NCBI GenBank assembly: GCA_024223125.1
Contig: JAAEOP010001307.1
Location: 1-11,098 of the forward strand
Length of the DNA: 11,098 bases
Source: Chloroflexota bacterium
GTDB taxonomy: Bacteria; Chloroflexota; Anaerolineae; Promineifilales; Promineifilaceae
Reading direction: 5' to 3'
The notes under the pieces are model-generated. The model made no database searches and was not told the DNA's origin. It saw nothing but the letters and a program-made list of their open reading frames with translations. Below are positions 1 through 7,851 of this stretch, piece by piece (the first letter of the stretch is position 1; every line of letters starts with the position of its first letter). Position numbers and translations under genes: made by a program.

Positions 1-1
1 C

Positions 2-187
2 AAACGTATTCCCGTTGGCATCTGGCCCGGCGGCACCGTTTTTAATGCAGCCGGCAATCGGGCCTACGTCGCCAACAACAAAACCAACGATATTTCGGTC
101 ATCGACGTGGCGACGCTCAAGGTCGTCGCCACCATCGATGTCGGCATTCACCCCGATGGCATGGGTTTCTGCCGGACGAAGGGTTGA
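2..187 (+). CDS. C-terminal end of a YVTN-type beta-propeller protein (5' end outside window)
   Basis: The frame opening at base 2 is uninterrupted to a TGA at 185-187 and gives the last 61 residues of a protein. It contains nearly one full propeller blade: NRAYVANNKTNDISVIDVAT, followed by a VVATIDVG strand and PDGMGF. This is the YVTN repeat of surface-layer and cytochrome-d1-like beta-propellers, typically exported or surface proteins used for binding. The protein ends shortly after the last blade with a polar CRTKG tail and shows no membrane anchor or sorting signal in the visible part. It is on the opposite strand from, and convergent with, the cyclase fragment at 398-589. Blade number and any signal peptide lie outside the window. 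Family assignment is confident; the ligand cannot be told. Confidence 0.85.
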   Translation, partial: KRIPVGIWPGGTVFNAAGNRAYVANNKTNDISVIDVATLKVVATIDVGIHPDGMGFCRTKG

Positions 188-288
188 GATGTGTTCACAG
201 ATAGGCGTTATCAATTAGACTGATAAGGATCTATCGCTTCTTTAGATAGGCTTGAGGCCACACTCCCACCAATTGGCGAAAGGTGTTG

Positions 289-412
289 CTAAGGACCGTG
301 GATTAAATAACTTCCTCATTTAGCTCGGCCCGGATTGCCAAATCCGGGTCATAAACGCTGGATTGCCAAATCCAGCGAGAGCAAATAGGGAAGTTAATTA
401 AATCTCATTCCT
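289..412. repeat. Repeat element A: long imperfect outer inverted repeat enclosing two perfect hairpins
   Basis: The left arm (about 289-326) and right arm (about 379-412) are imperfect inverted repeats sharing TTAAxTAACTTCC and CTxATTT blocks; the right end, read inward, is TTAGGAATGAG. Between the arms lie two perfect hairpins, 329-348 (8-bp arms) and 356-377 (9-bp arms). Each has the loop GCCA and the same GGATT/AATCC inner stem, but their outer stem bases differ and stay paired. The predicted fold is a three-way junction. The arms match those of the element at 7682-7840, so this is a dispersed family. It lies between the convergent YVTN gene and cyclase fragment, and may act as a bidirectional terminator. 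No transposase is encoded. Confidence 0.75.
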
Positions 413-589
413 AAACAAGCTTTTATACCCGCGCTGGGGGCCAAGTTCCTGAGCCAGAACCGCCGTCAGAGGAGTGAAGCCGGAGATGTCGGCGAACAAA
501 ACCGCTCCATTAGCCTGGTCGGGTAAAGTTGACCCGCTGGCTAACATCTGGCGTCGGTCCATAGGGATGTAGGTACTAAACGTTTCCAT
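398..589 (-). pseudogene. Truncated cyclase paralogue: only the first 54 residues of a class III cyclase remain
   Basis: The ATG at 587-589 has a good Shine-Dalgarno (GGGAG, 6 nt upstream). It opens a 63-residue frame whose first 54 residues match the start of the intact cyclase at 7530-3388 at 45 of 54 positions, including the metal-binding FADISGFT motif. Homology stops after PQRG, at about base 429. The last nine codons (YKSLFRNEI and the stop) are foreign: the final FRNEI-stop is read from the right end of repeat element A, which overlaps the frame at 398-412. The piece lacks the second metal-binding aspartate and the rest of the catalytic core, so it cannot be a cyclase. It is a broken paralogue, not a recent copy, given the sequence divergence. 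The flank upstream of the start codon is unrelated to that of the intact gene. Confidence 0.85.
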
Positions 590-592
590 AGG

Positions 593-715
593 TCACTCCC
601 TTTTTGATTGTAGCGGCTGTACCATCATACGATGGTAGTTCAACGCTTGAGCTAACCAGATTGGCAAGGCCAGTTGAGGATATAGCCGGGGCAGCAACTC
701 CACAGGCCCATCTGT
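593..715 (-). pseudogene. Possible 3' remnant of an unknown gene upstream of the truncated cyclase
   Basis: A 40-codon open stretch on the minus strand runs from an in-frame stop at 716-718 to a TGA at 593-595. It ends three nucleotides before the ATG of the truncated cyclase, a spacing typical of neighbouring operon genes. The peptide (ELLPRLYPQLALPIWLAQAL and on) is hydrophobic-amphipathic with protein-like composition and has no start codon near its beginning. I do not recognise the family. It could be the end of a lost operon partner or a chance open frame; its length gives no statistical support. Confidence 0.25.
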
Positions 716-790
716 TCACAATAAAAGCCGAGCTTATCAATTTTGGTTGAGCGATTTGTTATACCGCATTTTGCTTTTAAATCATTTATT

Positions 791-876
791 GGAGAAGCCG
801 AGAAAACCCCTCAGGCTTTAGTCAGGGGGAGAGAGACCATAATCTTTTGCCTATCGGTGCTCAAGTCGGCTTCTCC
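791..876. repeat. Long-range inverted repeat downstream of the SulP gene
   Basis: Perfect 11-bp arms GGAGAAGCCGA (791-801) and TCGGCTTCTCC (866-876) enclose 64 bases with a weaker internal stem (CCCCT 807-811 with AGGGG 824-828). It lies about 107 nt past the SulP stop codon. It could be a transcript-end structure or a decayed mobile repeat. No clear run of T follows either arm, so it is not called a terminator. The remaining bases of 596-982 show nothing further that I can assign. Confidence 0.5.
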
Positions 877-982
877 CTAAACGAAGTGGCAGAGACCCAT
901 TGAGCTGACTGAACAAGATTTTTACGTTTGGGTTTCTCACGTCATCTCTATCCATCAAATATGACAACACCTCAATATCCAG

Positions 983-3268
983 CTAGCGTTGCAAAGCATT
1001 TACGGTGTTGATCAGGTGGGTCAATCGCTCTGAAACGAGGCGGATTATACCATGGTGAAAGGCGGAGGCCACTTCGGGGTCGTTCTGTTCCATCTGTTTC
1101 AGGGCCTGCTTTGACAAGCGATAAATCGTGCTTGGCTCGTCGGTAGCCACTGCCGCGGTGCGGGGTTTATTCAGGTAAAAACCAATTTCTCCGACCACCC
1201 GTCCACCACGCATTGTCTCTAACCGGACGGGGTTACGGTCAGGGAATTCAAGTTGGGCTGTCACCTGACCGGACTCAATAAAATAGAGATCTTCCGGCGG
1301 GTCACCCTGCTTCATTAAATAGTAGCCGGAACCAACATCCAACCGCTCAAAATATTTCAATAGACCATCCAGGTTTGTGGCCTCGGGCAATAAGAACCCG
1401 AGCTGGGTTTGCAGGTTTTCTTGGGCATCATTTAGATTTGCGCCAGCCGCCAGCAGTATCTGATTTTCACACCACTCCAGACCACGATCCAAGTCTGGGA
1501 AAATGTGAACGGTTTTTTCTGTTTCACCTTGCTCAACATCATCCAGTTGGGCAAACAACTTAGATATAGAGTTGTTTTGATTGGGCAGAACACTCTCAAG
1601 CGACGGATTGGTAAAAACCAGGACAATCTGCTGTGTCTGAGCGAGTTGTTTCATCTTAGTAAAGCTGAGTCTTGCGGTTGAATCCAGGCCTGTTACCTGC
1701 CGAAAATCAAACACTGCAAAGCGTAATTGAGGCAAATCGGTCGCTTCTACCCGCTGGCGTACTTGATTTAACAGTTTGTTTGCTGTGCCAAAAAAGATAA
1801 ACCCCTGCAATTGGAGAATATAAATTTCATCTCCCTTTTGCTCCAGTATTTGACGATGCACGCGGCGGCGCGTAACCCGACTTTGATAATTTGTGCCGGA
1901 TAAGGAATGTTTAACCACATTGACCCGGCTGTAGTTAACCACAAACAGCACCACGGCCAGCACCACGCCCAGAGCTACCCCCTGCAAAAAACCAATTGTT
2001 GCAATCACAACCAGAATGGAAATGATAATCAAAAAATCAATTCGGGAAAATCTAAACCAGGCCTTATAAACCCATTCATCCAAAAGTGACAGGCCCAGAA
2101 ACATCAACAAGCTACCAAAAATCATTTTGGGTGTCCAAGATAACACGTTAGGGCCAAAATACAATACGACGCCAAGTACTGCAGCGACTACCAGGCCAAG
2201 CAAACGGCTGCTGCTGCCTATTCGGTAACCTAATATAGACAGACTCAGAGCCGAATAGCTGACGAGACCGCCGACCAGACCAGAACCAAGGGTACCCAGA
2301 CCGTTCACTTGCAGTTCTCGATCGAGCTGAATGTCTTGTTTAACCGTCAATTCCAGTCCACTGGCATTAAGCAGAAGTGCGATTGTGCTGACAATTAGGA
2401 TTGCAGCGATATTGCCGGCCTGTTCGAAGATGGCGGACCACTGCACTTTGAACAAGGCGGTCGGTGAAAAAGGCTGCCACAATCCCCCTTCCGGGAACGG
2501 TCCCAGCAACCAACCTTGATCGCTGACTTGATCAATGGGAACATTGAGAAGCAAGATAACCAGATAAAATAAGCCTACAGCGCCCAGAATCATGCCGGGC
2601 ATTATCAGGTAATGACCAAAGCGATTTAAGATTAACAGCATAGCAACGGCAAAGATCACTCCCGGCAGCCAACGCAACCATACATCCTGTTGAAAAAGGG
2701 CAGGCAACTGCCCAAATTCAGGCGAGATGCCGGTCATCACGGTCAGGCCCCCCCTGGCAAGTAACCAACCCGTTCCGGCCAGAAAACCACCCACTACCGG
2801 ATAGGGCAAGAACCTGAACAGGGCACCCAGCTTGAAATATCCCTGAAACATAAAGACTAGCCCTGTCAGCAACGAAGTAACAATAATCGCTGCCACGACG
2901 GTGAGATACATTTCATCTGGCGTGGCAGAAGCTGACATACTGCCGGCAATTCCGGCCGCAACCACGGCAACAATGGCCGCCGGCACATCTTGATTGATGG
3001 ATACCGTACCCGGATAGGAGCTGGTAAGTCCTGTTACTATCGTGGCAATGAGAGTGCCTGCCAAAAACAGACCAATACCATTCGAGACAAAGCCGGCCAG
3101 ATCACCAGAAAATATCAGGACAGCAAATGAAATTTCCACTGATGCTGTTATCATGCCAACGACCATGCCTGTAATTAAGATAGCCAATAATTTACTGGGT
3201 TGAAATTTGTTGACTAGCCTGGATGCTGGTTTTTCATTGTTTGGTTGGACCTTCGCAGGTTGTGACAT
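983..3268 (-). CDS. SulP family anion transporter with STAS and C-terminal cyclic-nucleotide-binding domain
   Basis: 761 residues. Residues about 25-460 form a polytopic membrane core with many hydrophobic helices, characteristic of SulP/SLC26 transporters (sulfate, bicarbonate or other inorganic anions). About 475-580 is a STAS domain with a GLDSTA loop. About 635-755 is a Crp-like cNMP-binding domain whose phosphate-binding cassette reads GEIGFYLNKPRTAA and keeps the key Glu694 and Arg703. Ordinary SulP proteins end after STAS, so the extra domain implies direct nucleotide control of transport. The ATG at 3266-3268 has a GAGGA Shine-Dalgarno at good spacing. It lies 119 nt downstream of a class III cyclase on the same strand, probably co-transcribed. 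No lesion is visible. The substrate cannot be read from sequence; sulfate or bicarbonate are the usual candidates. Confidence 0.92.
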   Translation of the reverse strand: MSQPAKVQPNNEKPASRLVNKFQPSKLLAILITGMVVGMITASVEISFAVLIFSGDLAGFVSNGIGLFLAGTLIATIVTGLTSSYPGTVSINQDVPAAIVAVVAAGIAGSMSASATPDEMYLTVVAAIIVTSLLTGLVFMFQGYFKLGALFRFLPYPVVGGFLAGTGWLLARGGLTVMTGISPEFGQLPALFQQDVWLRWLPGVIFAVAMLLILNRFGHYLIMPGMILGAVGLFYLVILLLNVPIDQVSDQGWLLGPFPEGGLWQPFSPTALFKVQWSAIFEQAGNIAAILIVSTIALLLNASGLELTVKQDIQLDRELQVNGLGTLGSGLVGGLVSYSALSLSILGYRIGSSSRLLGLVVAAVLGVVLYFGPNVLSWTPKMIFGSLLMFLGLSLLDEWVYKAWFRFSRIDFLIIISILVVIATIGFLQGVALGVVLAVVLFVVNYSRVNVVKHSLSGTNYQSRVTRRRVHRQILEQKGDEIYILQLQGFIFFGTANKLLNQVRQRVEATDLPQLRFAVFDFRQVTGLDSTARLSFTKMKQLAQTQQIVLVFTNPSLESVLPNQNNSISKLFAQLDDVEQGETEKTVHIFPDLDRGLEWCENQILLAAGANLNDAQENLQTQLGFLLPEATNLDGLLKYFERLDVGSGYYLMKQGDPPEDLYFIESGQVTAQLEFPDRNPVRLETMRGGRVVGEIGFYLNKPRTAAVATDEPSTIYRLSKQALKQMEQNDPEVASAFHHGIIRLVSERLTHLINTVNALQR

Positions 3269-3311
3269 ATTGATTTCCTCATCTTCGACAACAGGCCACC
3301 AAATACGAAGT

Positions 3312-3395
3312 TTACAACAGTTCTTGGAGCAAGGCCTTAGCCTCTTTCAAGTCTGGCGTATCAAACCCCTTGATAGACCATATGTATTTATCTAT
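3312..3395 (-). pseudogene. Orphan C-terminal tail of a second cyclase/TPR protein
   Basis: On the minus strand, in a different frame from the large cyclase, 27 codons ending at TAA (3312-3314) encode a peptide containing GFDTPDLKEAKALLQELL. From family knowledge this is the usual extreme C-terminus of bacterial class III cyclase/ATPase/TPR proteins. The intact cyclase instead ends with the alternative tail FLALPDVREVLDR at 3388, overlapping the start of this remnant by a few bases. The tail has no start codon of its own with a ribosome site, and its frame further upstream is only a shadow of the big gene. Its stop is 43 nt from the SulP start. I read it as the last scrap of an earlier cyclase gene that once stood directly in front of SulP. 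Confidence 0.65.
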
Positions 3396-6300
3396 CCAAC
3401 ACCTCCCGCACATCCGGCAAGGCAAGAAATGAGACCCGTAGGTCGGTAGGCGCATGATCGGCGATATATTCGATAATCTCCCGTGCTTGCTGGCGCAGAC
3501 GTTCGGCTTCGGTCGGGTCGGCTTCAAGTTGACTAAGGGCGAACAGAATAGGCCATAAGGGGCGTCGCGCATTCATAGCTTCGGCCTCGGCGCGGGCTTC
3601 CCGCAAGCGATCACGGGCCGCATTGTCATGGCCCAAACCCAACAAAGCCTGACTCTGAAAGTACAGCACCTTCGGAATGTATGTCCCAAATTGACGCCAG
3701 TCGGTTAGAAAGGTATCTGTTACCGTTATGGCTCGCTCATAGTCACCTTGTCTCAAGACGAGTTCGCAGTTAGCAAGGTGGACAGACATGAAATAGACGG
3801 GCCAGGCTTCTCGATTAGGGTCTTTTATACCTTGGTCAACAGCAACTTCAGCTTCTGCGAGATTACCATTCAATAGCTGAAGTTGAGCCAGTATGCCTAG
3901 AACGTAAGGTCGGAAGAGCGGCATTTGCGCTTCGGCTATAGCCAGGGCGCGATGAGCTGTTTCCAGGCCAGGCTCGATAGTGCCCAGGCCGCCGTAGATA
4001 GTTGCCAGATCAGCCTGAGTGAGGATCTGGGGTACGTAGAAGCCGGACAATTCGCTCAGCCGAATGCCCTCTTCCATCACGGCCAGGGCCCGGTCTGGTT
4101 GGCCGCGCTCCCAATAGGCGCTACCGACCCCCAACCGACTACTCGACTGGCCCCATAGATTGCCGATGGATTGACTGAGTTGAAAGGATTCCTCCGAGAA
4201 GGCCACCGCCTCATCATATTCGCCAGTATGGACACAGCTATAGCTGGCCGCGGCCAGACTATCGGTCAGCATCGGCAGGTTACCAAGTTCCCGCCAGAGA
4301 TCACTGGCTTCACGCAAGGCCGGTCGGGCCTGATCGAGGTGACCCATTGTCACGTAGCAATTGAACCCCAAATCCTTGAGGGTATAGGCCATCTGCTCGC
4401 GCAAGTTAAGTTGGCGGGCCAGGGCCAAGGAGCGTTCGCCATAGTCGATAGCCTGCGACATATTGCTGGTCCAGACGCAGGTGTTTGACAGAATCCAGAG
4501 GAGTTTGGCCTCGGCGGCCTGGTTACCCAAGTCATGGGCCAGAGTGAGGGCTTGTTGCCCTAATGCTTTCCCCCGATTTGGATCATGGAGCGGAGTGGGC
4601 GTGCCATAGAGGGTGACTTGAGCTATCAGGGAACCCAGCTTCAGAGGGCGATCATTACGCTCTTGGGCCAGCTTTTCCATTTCTTTGTAGGTTGCTAATG
4701 CCCGGCCAAACTGGGAATTCAACTCCAGGGCACGGCCTAAGTTGGTATAAAGGTAGGCCAATTCCTCACTGTTGGTCTCGATACGGCGTGCGATTTCCAA
4801 GGCGTGGGTGTAGTGCTCCACAGCTTCATTGGCAAAGTTGTTGAGCGCTTGCTCTCCAGCCTTGGCCAAATAGTCAATCGCTTTGGATGCAATCTCGGGG
4901 TTAAGGTCTTGCTCATCCAGCGCCAGTTGCCAGTGGTAGGCCAGCAGAGGGTAGAAAGGACCCAGATTGTCGGCGTAGATCTGTTCCAGCCACTTGGCCA
5001 CAGCCCGGTGAAGCTGGCGTCGCTGGGCAAAAGCCATCAGGTTGTAGGCCACCTCCTGAGTGATGATATGCTTGAAGATGTAGCTCAACTCCGGCTCTGG
5101 GGCTTCCAGTGGGGTCAGATCCAGCCGTTCCAGCGCATTGAGATAATCGGGCAGATGAGGTCGATCATTTTCAATGGGATGAATAGCGTTCAGGGTTTGG
5201 AAAGCAAAGACACGGCCAATCACGCTGGCCACTTTCAGCGTCAATTGCTGTTGAGGCGATAGCAAGTCAATGCGGCTGGTGATGACGCTTTCAATTGTAT
5301 CGGGGAAGTCAAGGTTGTTTAAATTACCGGCTGCTGGGTTTAACCGGCAGATGCCGTCGCTGATTTCAAGCACACCGGTATCACGCAGGGCGTAGGCTAA
5401 CTCCTCGCTAAAAAAGGGATGGCCTTCTGCTTTTTCCAGCAATAGATTACTGACCGTTTCCGGCAAAGTGTCCACGCCCAGTCGCTGGCAGACCAGTTGC
5501 AGGGTTTCTTTCAAGGGCAGGTTTGTCAGCGAAAGATGTTGGCTGTTAGTTGTCCGGCGCAGGTGGGTATATTCGGCGGGAATCGGGTCGTGCAAAGGGC
5601 GAGTGACGATGACTAGTAAAAGCGGCAATACATCTCGACTAACCAGCCGGGCCAAAGCCCACGAGGCGGAGTCGAGCCAGTGGACGTCTTCCAAAATCAA
5701 AAGGAGGGGAGTTGCTTTAGCCCTGGCTTTGAGTAGACCGACCAGAAGTTTGTGGGTATTGTCGGCTCGCACTTCACCACTCATCTGGGCGGTCAGTTCG
5801 CTGTCGGGCAAATCAAGGGGGAGAACGGCATTGAGCAAAGGGGTCAGCCGTTCAAGCTCGGGCACGGTTTCCGCCAGTTGGGTCAGAACGTGACTGCGCT
5901 GCATTTCGGACAAGCGTCCAACGGTGTGGGATTTGACTTCGCTCAAGGCAGCCAGGTCAAAGAAATTCCAGAATATCGAGCGCCAGGGGTGGTAGGTGGC
6001 GTTCTTTTCAATTGCATCCCCGGCCCCGAGGAAGAAGGGCACACTCATCGCCTGAGCCTGTTGCAGTAACTCTGTCACCAGCCGGGATTTGCCGATACCC
6101 GCTTCCCCTTCAATGATGATCACGCTCCCGGCAGTCTCGCCATCGCCCAAAGCCTGGAGTTGTTCGGTCAGAATCCGGCGCTCCTCTGTACGGCCGACCA
6201 TCGATATTTTCTGGCCTCGTCTGACTCTTGGTAGCGGTGCCTGTCGTTGCCTGAGCAGTTCATAGACCAGGATAGGTTCTTGTTTGCCCTTAACGGTGAT

Positions 6301-7530
6301 TAAGCCCAACTCTTTGAAGCGGTGGCTTTGGGCGGTCGCTGCGGCAATGCGACTGGTCACCAGGATTTGGCTCGCATCCGCCCGGCTCATCAGCCGGGCC
6401 GCCATATTCGTCTCCTCGCCCAACACCCCGTAAGTGCGCCGGGTCAGGCTGCCGTAGGCCCCGGTGTGCATCAGGCCCTGACTGAGACCGATCTGTACCT
6501 GCTTGATAAAATCCAGTTCCGGCGGCGGCGAGCGCAGTTCGAGAGCGGTGGACATGGCCCGGACAGGATCATTTTCATAAGCGATGGGCGCCCCAAAAAC
6601 AAGATACAGATAGCTGCCCTTGTCACCGGTCGTCAATTGGGGCAGCGAACCTCCGTAGCGGGCTGCAATGTTTTGAACCCAACGAATGTAACGATCTAAC
6701 TTGTCGCCCACCGCCGCATCGTGATCATAGTCCAACCCGCTGAACTTCAAGAACAGGGCCACCGTGGCCCGAAGTTCGGCCAGGAATTGGCTTTGACCGG
6801 TCAGCAAGCGTTCGTAAACCGGCGGTAATAACCAAGTCCGCATTTGGGCTTCGCTCAGCGACTCAGGGGGCAGACTGGGCCAGGGTGTGGCCGCAACCGG
6901 TTCTGCCAGTCTGCTAACCAAAGCAAAACGCTGACCGCTGTCATCCGGACGCCACTCGGCAATTTGCACCTGGCCATCAAGCTGCCTGCTGACCTCTGGT
7001 CCAACGACAACTTGGCCGCTGGCGGCCAGTTTTTCAGCCACGGCTACTCGATCCAGCGGGGTACCGGCCAGCACATCGATCAGTTGGATCTGGGGATCGC
7101 CCACCACAAAGCGTCGCACCGAGCCTGTGGTCACCGCCACTTTGATGGTCAGGGACAAGGCGCTGCCGGTGGGGAGGTCGAAGGAGGTAAACTGGCCCAT
7201 CACCTGTTGCATACGCAAGGCGCAAGCGGTGGCCCTGAGGCCATGGTCGTCCTCAAACCAGCAGGTGATGGCATCACCGCTGAAGCCGATGACGCTGCCT
7301 CGATAATGATGGACTTCATCGATCAGGGCACCATAGACCCGGTTGAGCAGGAGGGTCAGTTCTTCTGCCCCGCGCTGGGGGCAAAGTTCCTGAGCCAGAA
7401 CCGCCGTGAGCGGCGTAAAGCCGGAGATGTCGGCGAACAAAACCGCTCCATCAGCCCGATCGGGTAGCGTTACCTCATCAGCTAACGCCTGACGACGGTC
7501 CATTGGAATGTAAGCGCTAAACGTTTTCAT
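3388..7530 (-). CDS. Soluble-adenylyl-cyclase-like protein: two class III cyclase domains, AAA/NTPase, TPR
   Basis: 1380 residues, no signal peptide or membrane segment, hence cytoplasmic; expected reaction ATP to cAMP. Cyclase domain 1 (about 25-210) carries both metal aspartates, Asp34 (FADISGFT) and Asp87 (FSGDAI). Domain 2 (about 245-425) lacks the first metal aspartate (FLKFSG) but has Lys304 in DKGSYLYLVFG and Asn375/Arg379 in NMAARLM. Together they look like one composite C1/C2 active site, as in mammalian soluble adenylyl cyclase. The NTPase has Walker A GEAGIGKSRL (Lys481) and Walker B LLILEDVHWLD (Asp615). TPR-like helical repeats fill about 880-1340. The ATG at 7528-7530 has an AGAGG Shine-Dalgarno. 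It precedes the SulP-cNMP gene on the same strand. Gly368 sits where adenylate cyclases have Asp or Thr, so nucleotide choice needs care. Confidence 0.93.
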   Translation of the reverse strand: MKTFSAYIPMDRRQALADEVTLPDRADGAVLFADISGFTPLTAVLAQELCPQRGAEELTLLLNRVYGALIDEVHHYRGSVIGFSGDAITCWFEDDHGLRATACALRMQQVMGQFTSFDLPTGSALSLTIKVAVTTGSVRRFVVGDPQIQLIDVLAGTPLDRVAVAEKLAASGQVVVGPEVSRQLDGQVQIAEWRPDDSGQRFALVSRLAEPVAATPWPSLPPESLSEAQMRTWLLPPVYERLLTGQSQFLAELRATVALFLKFSGLDYDHDAAVGDKLDRYIRWVQNIAARYGGSLPQLTTGDKGSYLYLVFGAPIAYENDPVRAMSTALELRSPPPELDFIKQVQIGLSQGLMHTGAYGSLTRRTYGVLGEETNMAARLMSRADASQILVTSRIAAATAQSHRFKELGLITVKGKQEPILVYELLRQRQAPLPRVRRGQKISMVGRTEERRILTEQLQALGDGETAGSVIIIEGEAGIGKSRLVTELLQQAQAMSVPFFLGAGDAIEKNATYHPWRSIFWNFFDLAALSEVKSHTVGRLSEMQRSHVLTQLAETVPELERLTPLLNAVLPLDLPDSELTAQMSGEVRADNTHKLLVGLLKARAKATPLLLILEDVHWLDSASWALARLVSRDVLPLLLVIVTRPLHDPIPAEYTHLRRTTNSQHLSLTNLPLKETLQLVCQRLGVDTLPETVSNLLLEKAEGHPFFSEELAYALRDTGVLEISDGICRLNPAAGNLNNLDFPDTIESVITSRIDLLSPQQQLTLKVASVIGRVFAFQTLNAIHPIENDRPHLPDYLNALERLDLTPLEAPEPELSYIFKHIITQEVAYNLMAFAQRRQLHRAVAKWLEQIYADNLGPFYPLLAYHWQLALDEQDLNPEIASKAIDYLAKAGEQALNNFANEAVEHYTHALEIARRIETNSEELAYLYTNLGRALELNSQFGRALATYKEMEKLAQERNDRPLKLGSLIAQVTLYGTPTPLHDPNRGKALGQQALTLAHDLGNQAAEAKLLWILSNTCVWTSNMSQAIDYGERSLALARQLNLREQMAYTLKDLGFNCYVTMGHLDQARPALREASDLWRELGNLPMLTDSLAAASYSCVHTGEYDEAVAFSEESFQLSQSIGNLWGQSSSRLGVGSAYWERGQPDRALAVMEEGIRLSELSGFYVPQILTQADLATIYGGLGTIEPGLETAHRALAIAEAQMPLFRPYVLGILAQLQLLNGNLAEAEVAVDQGIKDPNREAWPVYFMSVHLANCELVLRQGDYERAITVTDTFLTDWRQFGTYIPKVLYFQSQALLGLGHDNAARDRLREARAEAEAMNARRPLWPILFALSQLEADPTEAERLRQQAREIIEYIADHAPTDLRVSFLALPDVREVLDR

Positions 7531-7550
7531 GGTTTACCTCTTTAATGTGA

Positions 7551-7620
7551 CAAGTTTGCATGTCTGCAAAAGGAGTCGTATTTATTCCTACTTGCAAACT
7601 TGCCACTTGCATACTTGCCA
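7551..7620. repeat. Short inverted and direct repeats upstream of the cyclase
   Basis: CAAGTTTGCA (7551-7560) is the exact inverse of TGCAAACTTG (7593-7602). The stretch from about 7590 repeats ACTTGC five-fold in loose phase (ACTTGCAAACTTGCC then ACTTGCATACTTGCC). It lies 20-90 nt upstream of the cyclase start, so it falls in the probable leader or promoter region. It could be a regulator-binding array or a slipped repeat. I see no convincing -35/-10 pair for the cyclase operon here. Confidence 0.5.
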
Positions 7621-7681
7621 TATGATATTGTCGAAGTAGTTAGGTAGTTGTTTTTTAGAAAGACCTTAGCCCAGTTCTCGA

Positions 7682-7840
7682 TAGGAATGAGGCTTAAATA
7701 ACTTGCTCATTTTGAGACATGTCATTTCGTAGCCGAAGGCGGAGAAATCCCTACAGAGGTCGCTGGCAAGTATAAGTCTCAGGGATTTCTCGCTAAACGC
7801 TTCGAAATGACATGCGCAAATTATTTAATTGCGATTCCTA
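7682..7840. repeat. Repeat element B: same outer arms as element A, different internal inverted repeat
   Basis: Outer arms 7682-7708 and 7814-7840 are imperfect 27-bp inverted repeats beginning TAGGAAT and containing TTAAATAA then CTTGCTC/TTTGCGC. They match the arms of the element at 289-412. Inside is a second inverted repeat, about 7719-7752 with 7781-7814, sharing CATGTCATTTCG and GAGAAATCCCT, a style of palindrome dispersed in many genomes. The element fills about half of the 321-nt gap between the dehydrogenase pseudogene, whose stop is 11 nt from the element, and the cyclase start. It may terminate transcription of the upstream gene. Confidence 0.75.
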
Positions 7841-7851
7841 AGAAAACAGCC

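Noticed and set aside
188..288. Space after the YVTN gene examined for a terminator
   Set aside because: Only a weak 5-bp stem (CTATC/GATAG, about 232-248) with no T run; the better structure is element A further on.
6844..7467. 207-codon plus-strand open frame opposite the cyclase N-terminus
   Set aside because: It lies entirely antisense to well-recognised cyclase motifs; length is explained by the GC-rich coding sequence on the other strand.
7593..7620. Repeated ACTTGC units considered as a CRISPR or tandem array
   Set aside because: Units are too short and irregular, with no spacers; better seen as a local direct repeat.
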